Origin: an uncultured Methylobacillus sp. | GTDB taxonomy: Bacteria; Pseudomonadota; Gammaproteobacteria; Burkholderiales; Methylophilaceae | Direction: 5' to 3' | Length of the DNA: 41,130 nt | Assembly: GCA_903824575.1 (NCBI GenBank) | Contig: CAIJXJ010000156.1 | Span: 1-41,130, forward strand | Shown here: piece by piece, positions 18,176-30,097 of the stretch | How the letters are laid out: the number at the start of each line of letters is the position of its first letter | How positions within the stretch are numbered: the stretch's first letter is position 1 | Notes under the pieces: generated by a model | Seen by the model: the letters and a program-made list of their open reading frames with translations, nothing else | Databases searched by the model: none | What the model was told of the DNA's origin: nothing | Translations under genes and position numbers: made by a program

Positions 18176-18415
18176 ATGAGTACCAAAGGGCAAACCTTAC
18201 AAGACCCGTTTCTGAATACGCTGCGCAAGGAGCATGTTCAGGTTTCCATCTATCTCGTCAATGGCATCAAGCTGCAAGGCCAGGTCGATTCATTCGACCA
18301 GTATGTCGTGCTGCTGAAGAACACGGTCACGCAAATGGTGTACAAGCACGCCATTTCAACCATTGTACCGGCTCGCGCAGTCAGTATCCCGGCTTCCTCT
18401 AACGAAGACGAATGA
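18176..18415 (+). CDS. hfq: RNA chaperone Hfq
   Basis: 79 residues, with AGGAGA 5-6 bases before the ATG. Sm1 and Sm2 motifs are complete: Q9 and the QDPFLN proximal-face segment, [11 protein letters not shown], and YKHAIST (Y56, K57, H58). The hexamer pairs small RNAs with messages and affects their stability. The short acidic tail (SSNEDE) is typical of betaproteobacteria. Its stop overlaps the hflX start (ATGA). The 125 bases before it are AT-rich and probably hold its promoter, but I could not assign boxes. Confidence 0.97.
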   Translation: MSTKGQTLQDPFLNTLRKEHVQVSIYLVNGIKLQGQVDSFDQYVVLLKNTVTQMVYKHAISTIVPARAVSIPASSNEDE

Positions 18416-19539
18416 TAGAACGCCCAAGCGGCGGAGATGCCGCCGTCCTGGTCAGTCTTGATTTTGGAGAGGCGGGCTACGAAGAAGGCCTGGAAGAGTT
18501 GCGTCAACTGGTGTTGACTGCCGGTCTCGATGTGCATGCGCTGGTCGAGGGCAAGAGGCCCAAGCCGGACGCTACCTATTTCATCGGCAGTGGCAAGGTG
18601 CAGGAGGTCGCGACTGCGCTAGAGGCCACTCTATCGGCTGTTGTCGTTTTCAATCACGATCTATCTCCCTCCCAGCAACGTAATCTGGAGCGCAAGCTCG
18701 ACTGCCGCGTAGTGGATCGCACCGGGCTGATTCTGGCGATTTTCGCCCAGCGCGCACAAAGCTTCGAGGGTAAGATGCAGGTGGAGTTGGCGCAGCTACA
18801 GCATCTGTCGACCCGATTGGTGCGCGGCTGGACCCACTTGGAGCGGCAGAAGGGTGGCATCGGCATGCGTGGTGGTCCGGGCGAAACCCAGATCGAGCTG
18901 GATCGCCGCATGATTCGCGACCAAGTCAAGGTTCTGCGTGAAAAACTGGATAAATTAAAGCGTCAGCGTGGGTTGCAGCGCCGTTCGCGCAGGCGTTCCA
19001 TGGTCATGTCGGTCTCCCTCGTGGGCTACACCAATGCCGGCAAATCGACATTGTTCAATCGCCTGACCCAGTCTGGCGTTTATGTCGCCGATCAACTGTT
19101 CGCGACGCTGGATACTACCTCACGCAAGCTGTTCATCCCGGAAAGTGGCCCGGTGGTGCTATCTGATACGGTCGGTTTCATCAAGCATCTGCCACATGCG
19201 CTGGTAGATGCCTTCGGTGCAACACTGGAAGAAACGGTGCAGGCGGATCTGCTGTTGCACGTAATCGATGTTTCCAATGACAACCGTGATGACCAGATGC
19301 TTGAAGTCAACAAGGTGCTGGCCGAAATTGGCGCGATTGAGGTGCCGCAGTTGCTGGTGCTCAACAAGATTGATCGTCCCGGCATTGAGCCGGGCTTGGA
19401 GCGCGACGAGTATGGTAAAATCCGCAAGGTTTGGGTTTCGGCCCATTCTGGCGCCGGCATGGAGCTGTTGCGGCAGGCTTTGGCTGAGCACCAGCAACGG
19501 TTAAAGTTAGCGTTACAGCCCGCAGGCGCTGTCGCTTGA
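18412..19539 (+). CDS. hflX: Ribosome-associated GTPase HflX
   Basis: 375 residues. The N-terminal HflX domain (1-190) has the GSGKVQE and [15 protein letters not shown] signatures, then a coiled basic stretch, then the GTPase domain: G1 GYTNAGKST (205-213), G3 DTVGF (252-256), G4 NKID (318-321). HflX binds the 50S subunit and splits stalled or hibernating 70S ribosomes during heat stress. It is shorter at the C-terminus than the E. coli form (426 residues), as usual in this class. It overlaps hfq by 4 bases. Confidence 0.96.
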   Translation: MIERPSGGDAAVLVSLDFGEAGYEEGLEELRQLVLTAGLDVHALVEGKRPKPDATYFIGSGKVQEVATALEATLSAVVVFNHDLSPSQQRNLERKLDCRVVDRTGLILAIFAQRAQSFEGKMQVELAQLQHLSTRLVRGWTHLERQKGGIGMRGGPGETQIELDRRMIRDQVKVLREKLDKLKRQRGLQRRSRRRSMVMSVSLVGYTNAGKSTLFNRLTQSGVYVADQLFATLDTTSRKLFIPESGPVVLSDTVGFIKHLPHALVDAFGATLEETVQADLLLHVIDVSNDNRDDQMLEVNKVLAEIGAIEVPQLLVLNKIDRPGIEPGLERDEYGKIRKVWVSAHSGAGMELLRQALAEHQQRLKLALQPAGAVA

Positions 19540-19561
19540 ACAATAAATAACGGAGTATTCC

Positions 19562-20740
19562 ATGGCATCGAACGACCCTGGTTGGGGCTCGCGCAACAAA
19601 AACGATGGGCCGCCCGATCTGGACGAGATCATGCGTCGTTTCAGCCGCAAGTTGAATGGCTTGTTTGGCAGAACTGGCGCGCCACGCGTTGAACCCCCGG
19701 GTAATGCTTCGTTTGCCATTCTGCCGGTACTGGGTCTGGTGGCCCTGATCTGGATGGCTACCGGCTTCTATATTGTTGACCAGGGTTCGCGCGGTGTGGT
19801 GCTGCGTTTTGGCAAGCATGTTGAAACGACCTTGCCAGGTCCGCGCTGGCACATTCCTTATCCGGTTGAAAATGTTACCGTAGTCAACATGGAGCAGGTG
19901 CGCACGTTGGAAGTTGGCTATCGCAGTGCTGGTGATGGCAGCCCGGCGCGTAACCGTGAGTTGCGTGAATCCTTGATGCTGACCGATGATGAAAATATCA
20001 TCGATCTGCAGTTTGCGGTGCAATACAACCTCAAGAGTCCGGAAGATTTTCTGTTCTATAATCGGGCGGCGGATGAGGCTGTGCGAGGCACGGCGGAAAC
20101 TGCCATTCGCGAGATCGTCGGCAAGAGCAAGATGGACTTCGTGCTCTATGAAGGCCGTGCGGAAGTTGCGGTCGGTGCCAAGAAGCTGATGCAGGATATC
20201 CTCGATCGTTACCACTCAGGCATCCATATCGTCAACGTCACCATGCAGAACGCCCAGCCGCCAGAACAGGTCCAGGCGGCATTCGATGATGCGGTCAAGG
20301 CGGGTCAAGATCTGGAGCGGCAGAAGAACGAAGGCCAAGCCTATGCCAACGACGTGATTCCAAAGGCACGCGGTAATGCGGCACGCCTGATGGAAGAGGC
20401 GATGGGCTACAAGCTGCGGGTGGAGAACGAAGCGCAAGGTAACAGCAGTCGCTTCAGCCAGGTGTTGTCACAGTACGAACGGGCGCCGGAAGTGACGCGC
20501 CAACGTATGTATCTCGATAATCAGGAGCTGATTCTGTCAAATGTGAGCAAGGTGGTGGTGGATCAGAAGGGAGGCGGCAACATGTTGTACTTGCCCCTGG
20601 ATAAACTGATGGCAACGACCGGTGCGGCACCGGTAGCTGCTGCCGCAGCACCTGTCACCACAGCACCAGAAAACACAGCGACTGATGTACAGCGCAACCG
20701 AGATGCATTCCGCAGTCGTGACAGGGAGAGCCGGCCATGA
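19562..20740 (+). CDS. hflK: FtsH protease modulator HflK
   Basis: 392 residues. A Gly/Asp/Arg-rich cytoplasmic N-terminus (GWGSRNKNDGPPDLDE) precedes one membrane segment (51-71), then the SPFH/band-7 domain (about 72-260, GVVLRFGKHVETTLPGPRW), a long helical coiled region with DLERQKNEGQAYANDVIP, and an Ala/Pro-rich low-complexity tail. With HflC it forms the large periplasm-facing cage that surrounds FtsH hexamers and restrains membrane-protein degradation. The start follows CGGAG. It overlaps hflC by 4 bases. Confidence 0.96.
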   Translation: MASNDPGWGSRNKNDGPPDLDEIMRRFSRKLNGLFGRTGAPRVEPPGNASFAILPVLGLVALIWMATGFYIVDQGSRGVVLRFGKHVETTLPGPRWHIPYPVENVTVVNMEQVRTLEVGYRSAGDGSPARNRELRESLMLTDDENIIDLQFAVQYNLKSPEDFLFYNRAADEAVRGTAETAIREIVGKSKMDFVLYEGRAEVAVGAKKLMQDILDRYHSGIHIVNVTMQNAQPPEQVQAAFDDAVKAGQDLERQKNEGQAYANDVIPKARGNAARLMEEAMGYKLRVENEAQGNSSRFSQVLSQYERAPEVTRQRMYLDNQELILSNVSKVVVDQKGGGNMLYLPLDKLMATTGAAPVAAAAAPVTTAPENTATDVQRNRDAFRSRDRESRP

Positions 20741-21612
20741 AGAATGTCGGTAGCGTATTGACAGGCCTGTTGCTAGGTTTGGTATTGCTCAGTATGTCGG
20801 CCTTTACTGTCGATCAGCGTGAGTTCGCCATGGTGTTCCGCCTGGGTGAGATCGTTTCGGTCAAGAAAGAGCCGGGGCTTTATTTCAAGGTGCCGCTAGT
20901 TGAAAATGTGCGTTATTTTGAAAAGCGCATCGTCACCCTTGATTGGGTGGAGCCGGATCGCTTCATCACCAGTGAGAAGAAGAACGTGTTGGTGGATTCC
21001 TTCGTCAAGTGGCGCATCATCGAACCGGCCAAGTATTATGTTTCAGTTAGAGGTGATGAGAAGCAGGCAGAGGCCCGTTTGTCACAGACTGTTAATGACG
21101 GATTGCGTGCTGAATTCGGCAAGCGCACCATCCATGACGTGGTGTCTGGCGAGCGCGAGAAGATTATGGCCATCCTGCGTCAAAAGGCAGATGGTGAGGC
21201 GCGCCAGATGGGTATCGAGGTACTGGACGTGCGTCTGAAACGCGTCGATCTGCCGGAAGAAGTAAGCGGCTCGGTATTTCAGCGCATGGAAGCGGAACGC
21301 AAGCGCGTGGCCAATGACCTGCGATCGCAGGGCGCGGGAGCGGCTGAAAAGATCCGGGCTGACGCCGATAAACAACGCGAAGTCATCATTGCCGAGGCCT
21401 TCCGTGAGGCGCAGCGCATTAAGGGGGAAGGGGACGCCAAGGCGGCCGAAACCTATGCGGCGGCCTATGGCAAGAATCCCGAGTTTTACGCCTTTTATCG
21501 TAGCCTGGATGCCTACAAGAACAGCTTCAAGAACAAGTCTGACGTCATGGTGTTGCAGCCTGACTCCGAGTTCTTCAAGTACATGCGCGATGCCGGCGGC
21601 AAGAAGAAGTGA
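20737..21612 (+). CDS. hflC: FtsH protease modulator HflC
   Basis: 291 residues: an N-terminal membrane anchor (about 5-22), the SPFH domain beginning DQREFAMVFRLGEIV, and a helical part with ERKRVANDLRSQG and IKGEGDAKAAETYA, ending at FYAFYRSLDAY and a basic tail. It is the partner of HflK in the FtsH-enclosing complex. Both its start and stop overlap neighbours (ATGA with hflK; GTGA with the DUF2065 gene), showing tight coupling. Confidence 0.96.
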   Translation: MKNVGSVLTGLLLGLVLLSMSAFTVDQREFAMVFRLGEIVSVKKEPGLYFKVPLVENVRYFEKRIVTLDWVEPDRFITSEKKNVLVDSFVKWRIIEPAKYYVSVRGDEKQAEARLSQTVNDGLRAEFGKRTIHDVVSGEREKIMAILRQKADGEARQMGIEVLDVRLKRVDLPEEVSGSVFQRMEAERKRVANDLRSQGAGAAEKIRADADKQREVIIAEAFREAQRIKGEGDAKAAETYAAAYGKNPEFYAFYRSLDAYKNSFKNKSDVMVLQPDSEFFKYMRDAGGKKK

Positions 21613-21794
21613 AGAGTTCTCTGGTGATGGCTTTTGGTCTGATGCTGGTGCTGGAAGGGCTGGTGCCGTTTCTGGCGCCCTCGACCTGGCGCCAGACTTT
21701 TGCCCGCATGATTGCACTGAAGGATGGACAACTACGCTTCGTGGGTCTCGCCTCAATGTTGGGTGGCTTGGTTTTATTACTTATTTTTGCCTGA
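21609..21794 (+). CDS. DUF2065 (YjeT family) small membrane protein
   Basis: 61 residues starting at a GTG that overlaps the hflC stop. Two hydrophobic helices (about 4-22 and 42-60) flank the family motif APSTWRQTFARMIALKDGQLRFVG, split here only by its natural loop. DUF2065 proteins nearly always sit between hflC and hisZ or purA in proteobacteria. No function is established; location suggests a link to the HflKC-FtsH complex. Confidence 0.92.
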   Translation: MKSSLVMAFGLMLVLEGLVPFLAPSTWRQTFARMIALKDGQLRFVGLASMLGGLVLLLIFA

Positions 21795-21800
21795 TGTCCT

Positions 21801-24289
<2,489 letters not shown>

Positions 24290-24291
24290 AA

Positions 24292-24843
24292 GTGGCCCTG
24301 AAAGATGAAAAACAGCGCCTGGCCTGGGCGCTGACGGGATCCGGACATTACCTGAAGGAGTGCCTGGACATCATCTCCCGCCTGCCGGACGTGGATCTTT
24401 TCCTGTCAAAGGCGGCCGCTGAGATCCTGCAGCAGTACGGCTATCAGCACAATGTCGGACGCGTTTTTCAGGACAAGACGGCAAGTTCAGTACCGGTCGA
24501 ACTGTTCTACCACGGCGTCTACCACACCGTCGTGATCGCTCCCACCAGTTCCAATACCGTGGCCAAGATGGTGTGCGGCATCTCGGATAACCTGGTGACC
24601 AATATTTTCGCCCAAGCCGGCAAATGCCGTATTCCTTCCATTGTTTACGCCTGCGATACTGAACCGGAACTGGAATCCGACGCGCCGCGTGAAAACGTGG
24701 TCAAGGTCTATCCACGCCGCATCGACCTCGAAAACATGGAAAGGCTCAAGAGCTTTGAAGAAACCACTGTTGCCGGCGACATGGTGGCTCTGGAAGCAGC
24801 CATACAGGCCAGGCTGGCGTGTCTGAAAATATCCTCTTCCTGA
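24292..24843 (+). CDS. dmrB: Dihydromethanopterin reductase (acceptor), DmrB-type flavoprotein
   Basis: 183 residues starting at GTG 24292. It belongs to the flavoprotein family (PF02441 fold): LAWALTGSGHYLKECLDII at the N-terminus, then VIAPTSSNTVAKMVCGISDNLVTN, the characteristic FMN-binding helix segment. Archaeal-type DmrB has been characterised from Burkholderia xenovorans and reduces dihydromethanopterin to tetrahydromethanopterin, the last step of the C1 carrier pathway. The three genes after it are also cofactor-biosynthesis families of H4MPT-using bacteria, which supports this call over other flavoproteins such as UbiX or Dfp. Its end overlaps the next gene by 25 bases. Confidence 0.8.
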   Translation: MALKDEKQRLAWALTGSGHYLKECLDIISRLPDVDLFLSKAAAEILQQYGYQHNVGRVFQDKTASSVPVELFYHGVYHTVVIAPTSSNTVAKMVCGISDNLVTNIFAQAGKCRIPSIVYACDTEPELESDAPRENVVKVYPRRIDLENMERLKSFEETTVAGDMVALEAAIQARLACLKISSS

Positions 24844-26219
24844 CCGGCAAGTTGGCCGAAAAGAGCCTGCATCAGGTGTTGGCGGAGATGCAGCCAGCGC
24901 CATTCGATTATCAGGTGGTAGCGCTCGGCATCACGGTGGCGGCCTTGATGACTCCGGACTTCATCAGTCGCCGCCTGCCGGATACGCGCGGTGTCGATCG
25001 CGTCATCGTGCCTGGACTTTGCCGTGGCGATTTGGCGCCGCTCACTGAGAAATATGGCGTGCCATTCAGCCTCGGGCCGCAGGATCTCAAGGACTTGCCA
25101 CAATTTTTCGGGCGCGATGGTAAACGACCGGATTTATCCAGATTTGACACCAAAATTTTCGCCGAGATTGTCGACGCGCCTCAAAGGAGTGTCGAACAAA
25201 TACTTGCCCGCGCCACGTTTTATCAGGCGCAAGGTGCCGATGTCATCGATCTCGGTTGCCTGCCCGGCACGCCATTTCCCCATCTTGAAGCCGCCGTCCA
25301 GGCCTTGAAAGGTGCTGGCTTTCTGGTCAGTGTGGATTCACAGTTGGCCGATGAGTTGATACGGGGCGGTCGTGCCGGTGCCGATTATCTGCTGAGTCTC
25401 AGTGAAAAGACGCTATGGATTGCGGACGAGACGGACGCCATCCCGGTTCTGATCCCGGCCCGGCCTGGTAGCCTGCCATCGCTCTATCGCGCTATTGATG
25501 CCATGCAGGCCCGCGGGCGACCGTTCATTGCAGATCCCATTCTTGACCCGATACCGTTCGGTTTGGCAGCATCCATCGTGCGCTACCACAAGTTGCGCAA
25601 GAAATATCCTCAGATAGAAGTCATGATGGGTGTCGGCAATCTGACCGAGCTGGTAGACGCCGATACCACCGGCATCAATGCCATGCTGTTCGGCATCATC
25701 GCCGAACTGAAGATCAACGCCGTGCTGACCACGGTCGTCAGTCCCCACGCCTGTCATGCGATAGCGGAAGCCAATGTCGCCCGGCGCGTGATGTTTGCAG
25801 CGTTTGAGGACAGGCGCTTGCCGCGTGATTATTCGAGCGATTTGCTGGGTCTGCATGATCGCCGCCCTTTTCCCTATACGGATGCGGAAATTTCTGCCTT
25901 CGCCGCGCAGGTAAAGGACCCCAGCTTCCGTATTCAGGTCTCAGAAATCGGCGTACATGTTTACAATCGTGACGGTGAATTTGCCGATATCGACCCGTTC
26001 CGGTTGTATCCGCATCTCAAAGTCGATGATGATGCCTCGCACGCTTTCTATCTGGGGGTGGAGTTGGCGCGCGCGCAGATTGCCTGGCAACTGGGGAAGC
26101 GTTACAGCCAGGACGAAGAGCTGCAATGGGGCTGTAATACGGTAAAAAGGGACGGTCTCGGCAGGGTGGCACATCGTGCAGCCTCCCTCAAGGAAAAGCG
26201 CCGGCAGGGCGGCAAATGA
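24819..26219 (+). CDS. Dihydropteroate synthase-like protein of the H4MPT gene set (DUF6513 type)
   Basis: 466 residues from GTG 24819; the start ILFLTGKLAEKSLH matches the family N-terminus. An N-terminal domain of about 150 residues precedes a TIM-barrel pterin-binding region (GADVIDLGCLPG at about 147-158, then FLVSVDSQLADELIRGG), related to dihydropteroate synthases. Such archaeal-like proteins occur with H4MPT genes in methylotrophs and are presumed to act on the pterin or ribofuranosyl-aminobenzene part of the cofactor, but the exact reaction is unsettled. The C-terminal part (from about 360, RDYSSDLLGLHDRRPFPYT) is a further domain of unknown role. Overlaps its neighbours on both sides. 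Confidence 0.8.
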   Translation: MSENILFLTGKLAEKSLHQVLAEMQPAPFDYQVVALGITVAALMTPDFISRRLPDTRGVDRVIVPGLCRGDLAPLTEKYGVPFSLGPQDLKDLPQFFGRDGKRPDLSRFDTKIFAEIVDAPQRSVEQILARATFYQAQGADVIDLGCLPGTPFPHLEAAVQALKGAGFLVSVDSQLADELIRGGRAGADYLLSLSEKTLWIADETDAIPVLIPARPGSLPSLYRAIDAMQARGRPFIADPILDPIPFGLAASIVRYHKLRKKYPQIEVMMGVGNLTELVDADTTGINAMLFGIIAELKINAVLTTVVSPHACHAIAEANVARRVMFAAFEDRRLPRDYSSDLLGLHDRRPFPYTDAEISAFAAQVKDPSFRIQVSEIGVHVYNRDGEFADIDPFRLYPHLKVDDDASHAFYLGVELARAQIAWQLGKRYSQDEELQWGCNTVKRDGLGRVAHRAASLKEKRRQGGK

Positions 26220-26791
26220 TTTTTGAAACGATTGTGACCAGCGTTAATCCTGACGGCAGTGCTCACATTGCGCCATTCGGCATCCGTGAACGAGATGGCC
26301 TCGTTCTCATTTCGCCGTTTCGTCCGTCTAGAACACTGGATAATCTGTTGCGGAATGGCTGTGCCGTGATCAATGCCACCACCGATGTACGTGTATTCGC
26401 GGGTAGCCTAACCGGGCGCAGTGATTGGCCGGTGCGGCGTAGCACGTCGATAGCTGGCTGGGTGTTGCAGTCGGCGTTGTCGCATCGCGAACTGGAATTG
26501 GTGGAGGTGCAAGAACATGAACAGCGCCCGGAGCTGACATTCAGGGTCAAACATCAGGCGCTGCACGCGCCATTTCAGGGCTTCAATCGGGCCCAGGCCG
26601 CCGTGATCGAAGCGGCGGTGCTGGTCAGTCGTCTGTCCATGTTGCCGATTGAAAAGATTGAGTCCGAAATTAAATATTTGGCAATCGCCATGGAAAAGAC
26701 GGCAGGTGAGCAGGAGTTGCAGGCCTGGGGCTGGCTGATGGAAAGAATTGAAAATTACAAGGCCGAGATGCGCGGGGAGAATCAGGCATGA
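26216..26791 (+). CDS. DUF447 family protein (flavin-reductase-like split barrel)
   Basis: 191 residues, coupled by ATGA to the gene before and after. It begins MIFETIVTSVNPDGSAHIAPFG, here split by its natural strand turn, with RTLDNLLRNGCAVIN and a conserved segment FQGFNRAQAAVIEAAVLVSR. DUF447 proteins have an FMN-binding split-barrel fold and are found in methanogens and H4MPT-using bacteria. Their role in cofactor synthesis is unassigned; placement between the pterin-like gene and mfnB is the main clue. Confidence 0.85.
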   Translation: MIFETIVTSVNPDGSAHIAPFGIRERDGLVLISPFRPSRTLDNLLRNGCAVINATTDVRVFAGSLTGRSDWPVRRSTSIAGWVLQSALSHRELELVEVQEHEQRPELTFRVKHQALHAPFQGFNRAQAAVIEAAVLVSRLSMLPIEKIESEIKYLAIAMEKTAGEQELQAWGWLMERIENYKAEMRGENQA

Positions 26792-27492
26792 CGCGTGTTC
26801 TCGCCAGTGTCACCAGTGTTATTGAAGCATCGTTGGCCTTGGACGGCGGCGCCGATATCATCGACCTGAAGAATCCACGCCAGGGCGCATTGGGCGCCTT
26901 GCCGATTCAGACCATTCAGGCGATCGTGGCGTTCGTCGCTGGTCGTGTGCCGGTCAGCGCCACCATCGGCGACTTGCCGATGCATGCGGCAACGGTCGCG
27001 GAACGGGTGCGTGAAACCGCCGATACTGGTGTCGATATCGTCAAGATCGGGCTGTTCGGCCAGACCGGGCATCAGGATTGCATCGCAGCCGTTGCTCCCC
27101 TCGCAGCCAGAGGCATAGGTGTGGTTGCGGTATTGTTTGCCGATGGTCAGCCGGATTTTGGTCTGTTGCCGAGCATGGCACAGGCTGGATTCATGGGGGC
27201 CATGCTCGATACGGCAGACAAGAAGTCGGGACGATTGACGGATTGTTTATCCGAAGCCATGTTGGGCAATTTTGTGCAGACGGGAAGGCGGTTGGGCTTG
27301 CTTACCGGGCTGGCCGGATCCTTGCGTCTGCAAGACCTTGATGTCTTGGTGCCGATGGCCCCCGATTACCTTGGATTCAGAGGGGCTTTGTGCCATGGTG
27401 GTGACCGTAACGCGGAATTCGATTCGGCCCGTCTTGGGGTCATCACGGCGCTGTTGCGTGAATACAACAGTGCTGTCGTGCAGGCGGCCTGA
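26788..27492 (+). CDS. mfnB: (5-formylfuran-3-yl)methyl phosphate synthase
   Basis: 234 residues, a TIM barrel of the DUF556/MfnB family. It makes the furan precursor of methanofuran from two glyceraldehyde-3-phosphate molecules. The residues known to matter in Methanocaldococcus MfnB have counterparts: K28 in IIDLKNPRQGALGA (K27), K86 in DIVKIGLF (K85), and D141 and K145 in MLDTADKKSG (D151, K155). In methylotrophs methanofuran-type cofactor serves the formyltransferase/hydrolase complex that releases formate. Last gene of the purA-dmrB series, overlapping the previous one by 4 bases. Confidence 0.92.
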   Translation: MTRVLASVTSVIEASLALDGGADIIDLKNPRQGALGALPIQTIQAIVAFVAGRVPVSATIGDLPMHAATVAERVRETADTGVDIVKIGLFGQTGHQDCIAAVAPLAARGIGVVAVLFADGQPDFGLLPSMAQAGFMGAMLDTADKKSGRLTDCLSEAMLGNFVQTGRRLGLLTGLAGSLRLQDLDVLVPMAPDYLGFRGALCHGGDRNAEFDSARLGVITALLREYNSAVVQAA

Positions 27493-27515
27493 AACATCCA
27501 CATGAACGCTAATCA

Positions 27516-27545
27516 TTGCACACCAGTCCCAGCATCAAGTAATAT
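27516..27545 (+). promoter_or_regulatory. Possible promoter of the OmpA-like gene
   Basis: TTGCAC at 27516-27521 and TAATAT at 27540-27545, spaced 18 bases, are weak matches to -35 and -10 boxes. A start near 27552 would give a leader of about 33 bases. The 92-base gap after mfnB and the change of function make a promoter here likely even if these boxes are wrong. Confidence 0.35.
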
Positions 27546-27584
27546 GGCAAAGGGGATTACTATATGAATATAAGGGATGGACAA

Positions 27585-28706
27585 ATGAAAACCAAGCTGA
27601 TCAATGCTGCTGTTGCGGGTGTTCTGATTCTGGCTGCAGGCATTGCCAGCGCAGATGATGCCTATGTAGGTTCATGGTACGTGGTGCCAGGCATCAGCCT
27701 GCTAAATGCAGATAGCGACCTTCAATCTGACCGTTCAGCCCCAGCTGGCTCGATTCGCCTGGGTAAGGAGCTGAGCGAGCACTGGGATGTGCAACTGGGC
27801 GCCAGTTATGGCGAAGCTGATTCCAAGAACTCTTATCTGGGCAAACCGCTCTCTGGTCAATACAAGCAAACCTTGGTTGGCATAGACGCGATGTACATGT
27901 TCAGCCGCGACAAGTTGCGTCCTTTCCTGCTGGCCGGTTTCGGTTATGCGCGCAATGAAGTGAGCTACAACTATCCGAGTTCCCCCGTGATCAATGGTGG
28001 CGAGAACTCATGGATGGGTGAAGTAGGCGCCGGTCTGCAGTATTTCTTTACTGAGCAAATCGGCCTGCAGGTTGATGCTCGCCATGTCTGGAGCAATGCC
28101 AATGCTGTTTCATCTTCAACCGGCTTCAGCAGGTCGGATACGGTAGGCAACAACTACCTGGGGCTGGGTGTGGTTTTCAACTTTGGTGCGCCGACGAAGG
28201 TTGCCGAGGCTCCAGTGGTCGCATCTGGCCTGCCTGATGTGGCTCCGGTTGAAGAGGAAGTAGTGGCCCCGATTGAGGCTGCAGTGGAAGAGCCAGCGCA
28301 AGGCCCTGACAAACCTGCATTTGCCAAGATGACCTTGCAGGCCGAAGTATTGTTTGACTTCGACAAGTCCGTGTTGAAGGACACTGGCAAGAAGATTCTC
28401 GATGTGGAAGTGATCGAGAAGATGAAGGCGCATCCTGAGGTCGAATTGGTACTGATTAGCGGTCATACTGACCGTATCGGTGACGACAAGTACAATCAGC
28501 GTCTGTCCGAGCGTCGTGCCGCCGCTGTCAAGCAGTATATCGCAGGCCAGGGCATTGCCGCCGACCGCCTGCATGCCATCGGCCACGGTGAAAAAGAGCC
28601 TGTGGTGGATTGCAAGGGTGTGCGTGGCAAGAAGCTGATCAGTTGCCTGCAACCAAACCGCCGCGTGGTGGTTGAAATTGAAGTGCAGCGTGCTGTAGAG
28701 CAATAA
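27585..28706 (+). CDS. OmpA family outer-membrane porin with peptidoglycan-binding domain
   Basis: 373 residues from ATG 27585, with AAGGGA at 7 bases; an in-frame ATG at 27564 also has a ribosome site. Signal peptide MKTKLINAAVAGVLILAAG ending ASA. An eight-stranded-type barrel (about 24-200) ends in YLGLGVVFNFG, then a Pro/Glu/Val-rich hinge (APVEEEVVAPIEAAVEEPA), then the OmpA C-terminal domain with VLFDFDKSVLKDTGK, GHTDRIGDDKYNQRLSERRA and NRRVVVEIE. It anchors the outer membrane to peptidoglycan. A strong terminator follows, so it ends its own transcript. Confidence 0.93.
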   Translation: MKTKLINAAVAGVLILAAGIASADDAYVGSWYVVPGISLLNADSDLQSDRSAPAGSIRLGKELSEHWDVQLGASYGEADSKNSYLGKPLSGQYKQTLVGIDAMYMFSRDKLRPFLLAGFGYARNEVSYNYPSSPVINGGENSWMGEVGAGLQYFFTEQIGLQVDARHVWSNANAVSSSTGFSRSDTVGNNYLGLGVVFNFGAPTKVAEAPVVASGLPDVAPVEEEVVAPIEAAVEEPAQGPDKPAFAKMTLQAEVLFDFDKSVLKDTGKKILDVEVIEKMKAHPEVELVLISGHTDRIGDDKYNQRLSERRAAAVKQYIAGQGIAADRLHAIGHGEKEPVVDCKGVRGKKLISCLQPNRRVVVEIEVQRAVEQ

Positions 28707-28723
28707 GCGGACACACTGGTATC

Positions 28724-28753
28724 AAAAAAAGCCCCGCAGGTCGGGGCTTTTTT
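28724..28753 (+). terminator. Rho-independent terminator after the OmpA-like gene
   Basis: AGCCCCG (28730-28736), loop CAGGT, CGGGGCT (28742-28748), flanked by seven A before and followed by a T-run. The A-run before the stem could make it work on both strands. Confidence 0.95.
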
Positions 28754-28771
28754 GTAACCTGACCTGGAACC

Positions 28772-30097
28772 ATGACAGAAAAAATCGTCGATCAAATCAT
28801 TGAGGCGCGCTGGGTGATTCCGGTGCTGCCGCGTGGCCAGGTGTTGGAGCATGCGGCCGTGGTGGTGAATCACGGTCGGATTGAAGCGATCCTGCCGACT
28901 GCAGATGTGCGCTCAAATTTCAAGGCTGAGAACACCACAGTGCTGGCGGAACACGCTCTGATCCCGGGCTTGGTCAACTTGCATACCCATGCAGCCATGT
29001 CCCTCATGCGTGGACTGGCAGATGATCTTCCCTTGATGAGCTGGCTTGCCGATCATGTCTGGCCGGCCGAAGCCAGTGCCGCATCGGTGCGCTTCGTGCG
29101 CGATGGCACGCAACTGGCATGTGCGGAAATGTTGCGTGGCGGGGTAACCTGCTTCAATGACATGTATTTTTATCCGGAGGCCGCAGCGGAAGCCGTGGAA
29201 CATTCTGGCATTCGCGCTAACCTTGGCTTGGTCGTGCTCGAGTTCCCCTCACCCTACGCCGGTGACGCTGAAGATTATTTGAACAAGGGCTTGGCTGCGC
29301 GGGATGCCCTGCATGGCCATTCTCGCATCACGACCTGTCTGGCGCCGCATGCGCCCTATACCATCAGTGACAAGACCTTTGCCCGTGTGCTGACCTATGC
29401 CGATCAGCTTGGACTCAATGTCCATCTGCATCTGCACGAAACTCTGGATGAAATTAGCAACAGCGAGACGCAGTACGGACTGCGCCCTATCGCCCGTCTG
29501 GCCGCGCTGGGCCTCCTGGGGCCTAATCTGCTAGCTGCGCATTGCGTACACCTGCTGTCTGGCGAGATTGCCTTGCTGGCCGCGCAGGGTTGCCACGTGG
29601 CACATTGCCCGAGTTCAAACCTCAAACTGGGTAGCGGCATTGCGCCGATCTCGGCGCTGCTTGCAGCCGGGGTCAATGTGGGCCTGGGGACTGATGGGGC
29701 AGCCAGCAACAATCGCCTGGATATTTTTGCCGAGATGCGTCTTGCCGCTCTGCTGGCCAAGGGAGCTGGTGACGCGTCCTGTCTGCCTGCCATGGTCGCG
29801 TTGGAAATGGCAACCATTAACGGCGCCCGTGCCATGGGTCTGGACCAGGACATCGGGTCGATCGAGGCAGGCAAGTGGGCCGATCTGGTAGCCGTGGATT
29901 TTAGTGCTGCAGAAATGCAGCCCTGCTACGATCCTGTCTCACATCTGATTTACGTGGTGGGCCGTGAGCAGGTCAGCCATACCTGGGTGGCGGGTGAACT
30001 GCGCCATGAACGCGGCGTGCATGAGACTAACGAGCAGGCACAATTGAAGGAGATTGCAACATTATGGCAGTCCAGACTGAAACAGTTTCAGCATTGA
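28772..30097 (+). CDS. mtaD: TRZ/ATZ family amidohydrolase, probable methylthioadenosine/SAH deaminase
   Basis: 441 residues, amidohydrolase fold. Metal and catalytic motifs: HTH (H71, H73) in [24 protein letters not shown] (218-224), HCVHL (257-261), and D308 in [12 protein letters not shown]. The close neighbour ubiG and a downstream phosphatase recreate the mtaD-ubiG block known from Pseudomonas, where the product deaminates methylthioadenosine and SAH. SAH is the by-product of UbiG, which gives the pairing a logic. Guanine, cytosine or triazine deaminases of the same superfamily are less likely alternatives. Its end overlaps ubiG by 34 bases. Confidence 0.86.
   Translation: MTEKIVDQIIEARWVIPVLPRGQVLEHAAVVVNHGRIEAILPTADVRSNFKAENTTVLAEHALIPGLVNLHTHAAMSLMRGLADDLPLMSWLADHVWPAEASAASVRFVRDGTQLACAEMLRGGVTCFNDMYFYPEAAAEAVEHSGIRANLGLVVLEFPSPYAGDAEDYLNKGLAARDALHGHSRITTCLAPHAPYTISDKTFARVLTYADQLGLNVHLHLHETLDEISNSETQYGLRPIARLAALGLLGPNLLAAHCVHLLSGEIALLAAQGCHVAHCPSSNLKLGSGIAPISALLAAGVNVGLGTDGAASNNRLDIFAEMRLAALLAKGAGDASCLPAMVALEMATINGARAMGLDQDIGSIEAGKWADLVAVDFSAAEMQPCYDPVSHLIYVVGREQVSHTWVAGELRHERGVHETNEQAQLKEIATLWQSRLKQFQH

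Noticed and set aside
21609-21794. DUF2065 frame as a chance extension after hflC
   Set aside because: It matches a conserved family at its usual place, so it was kept as a gene.
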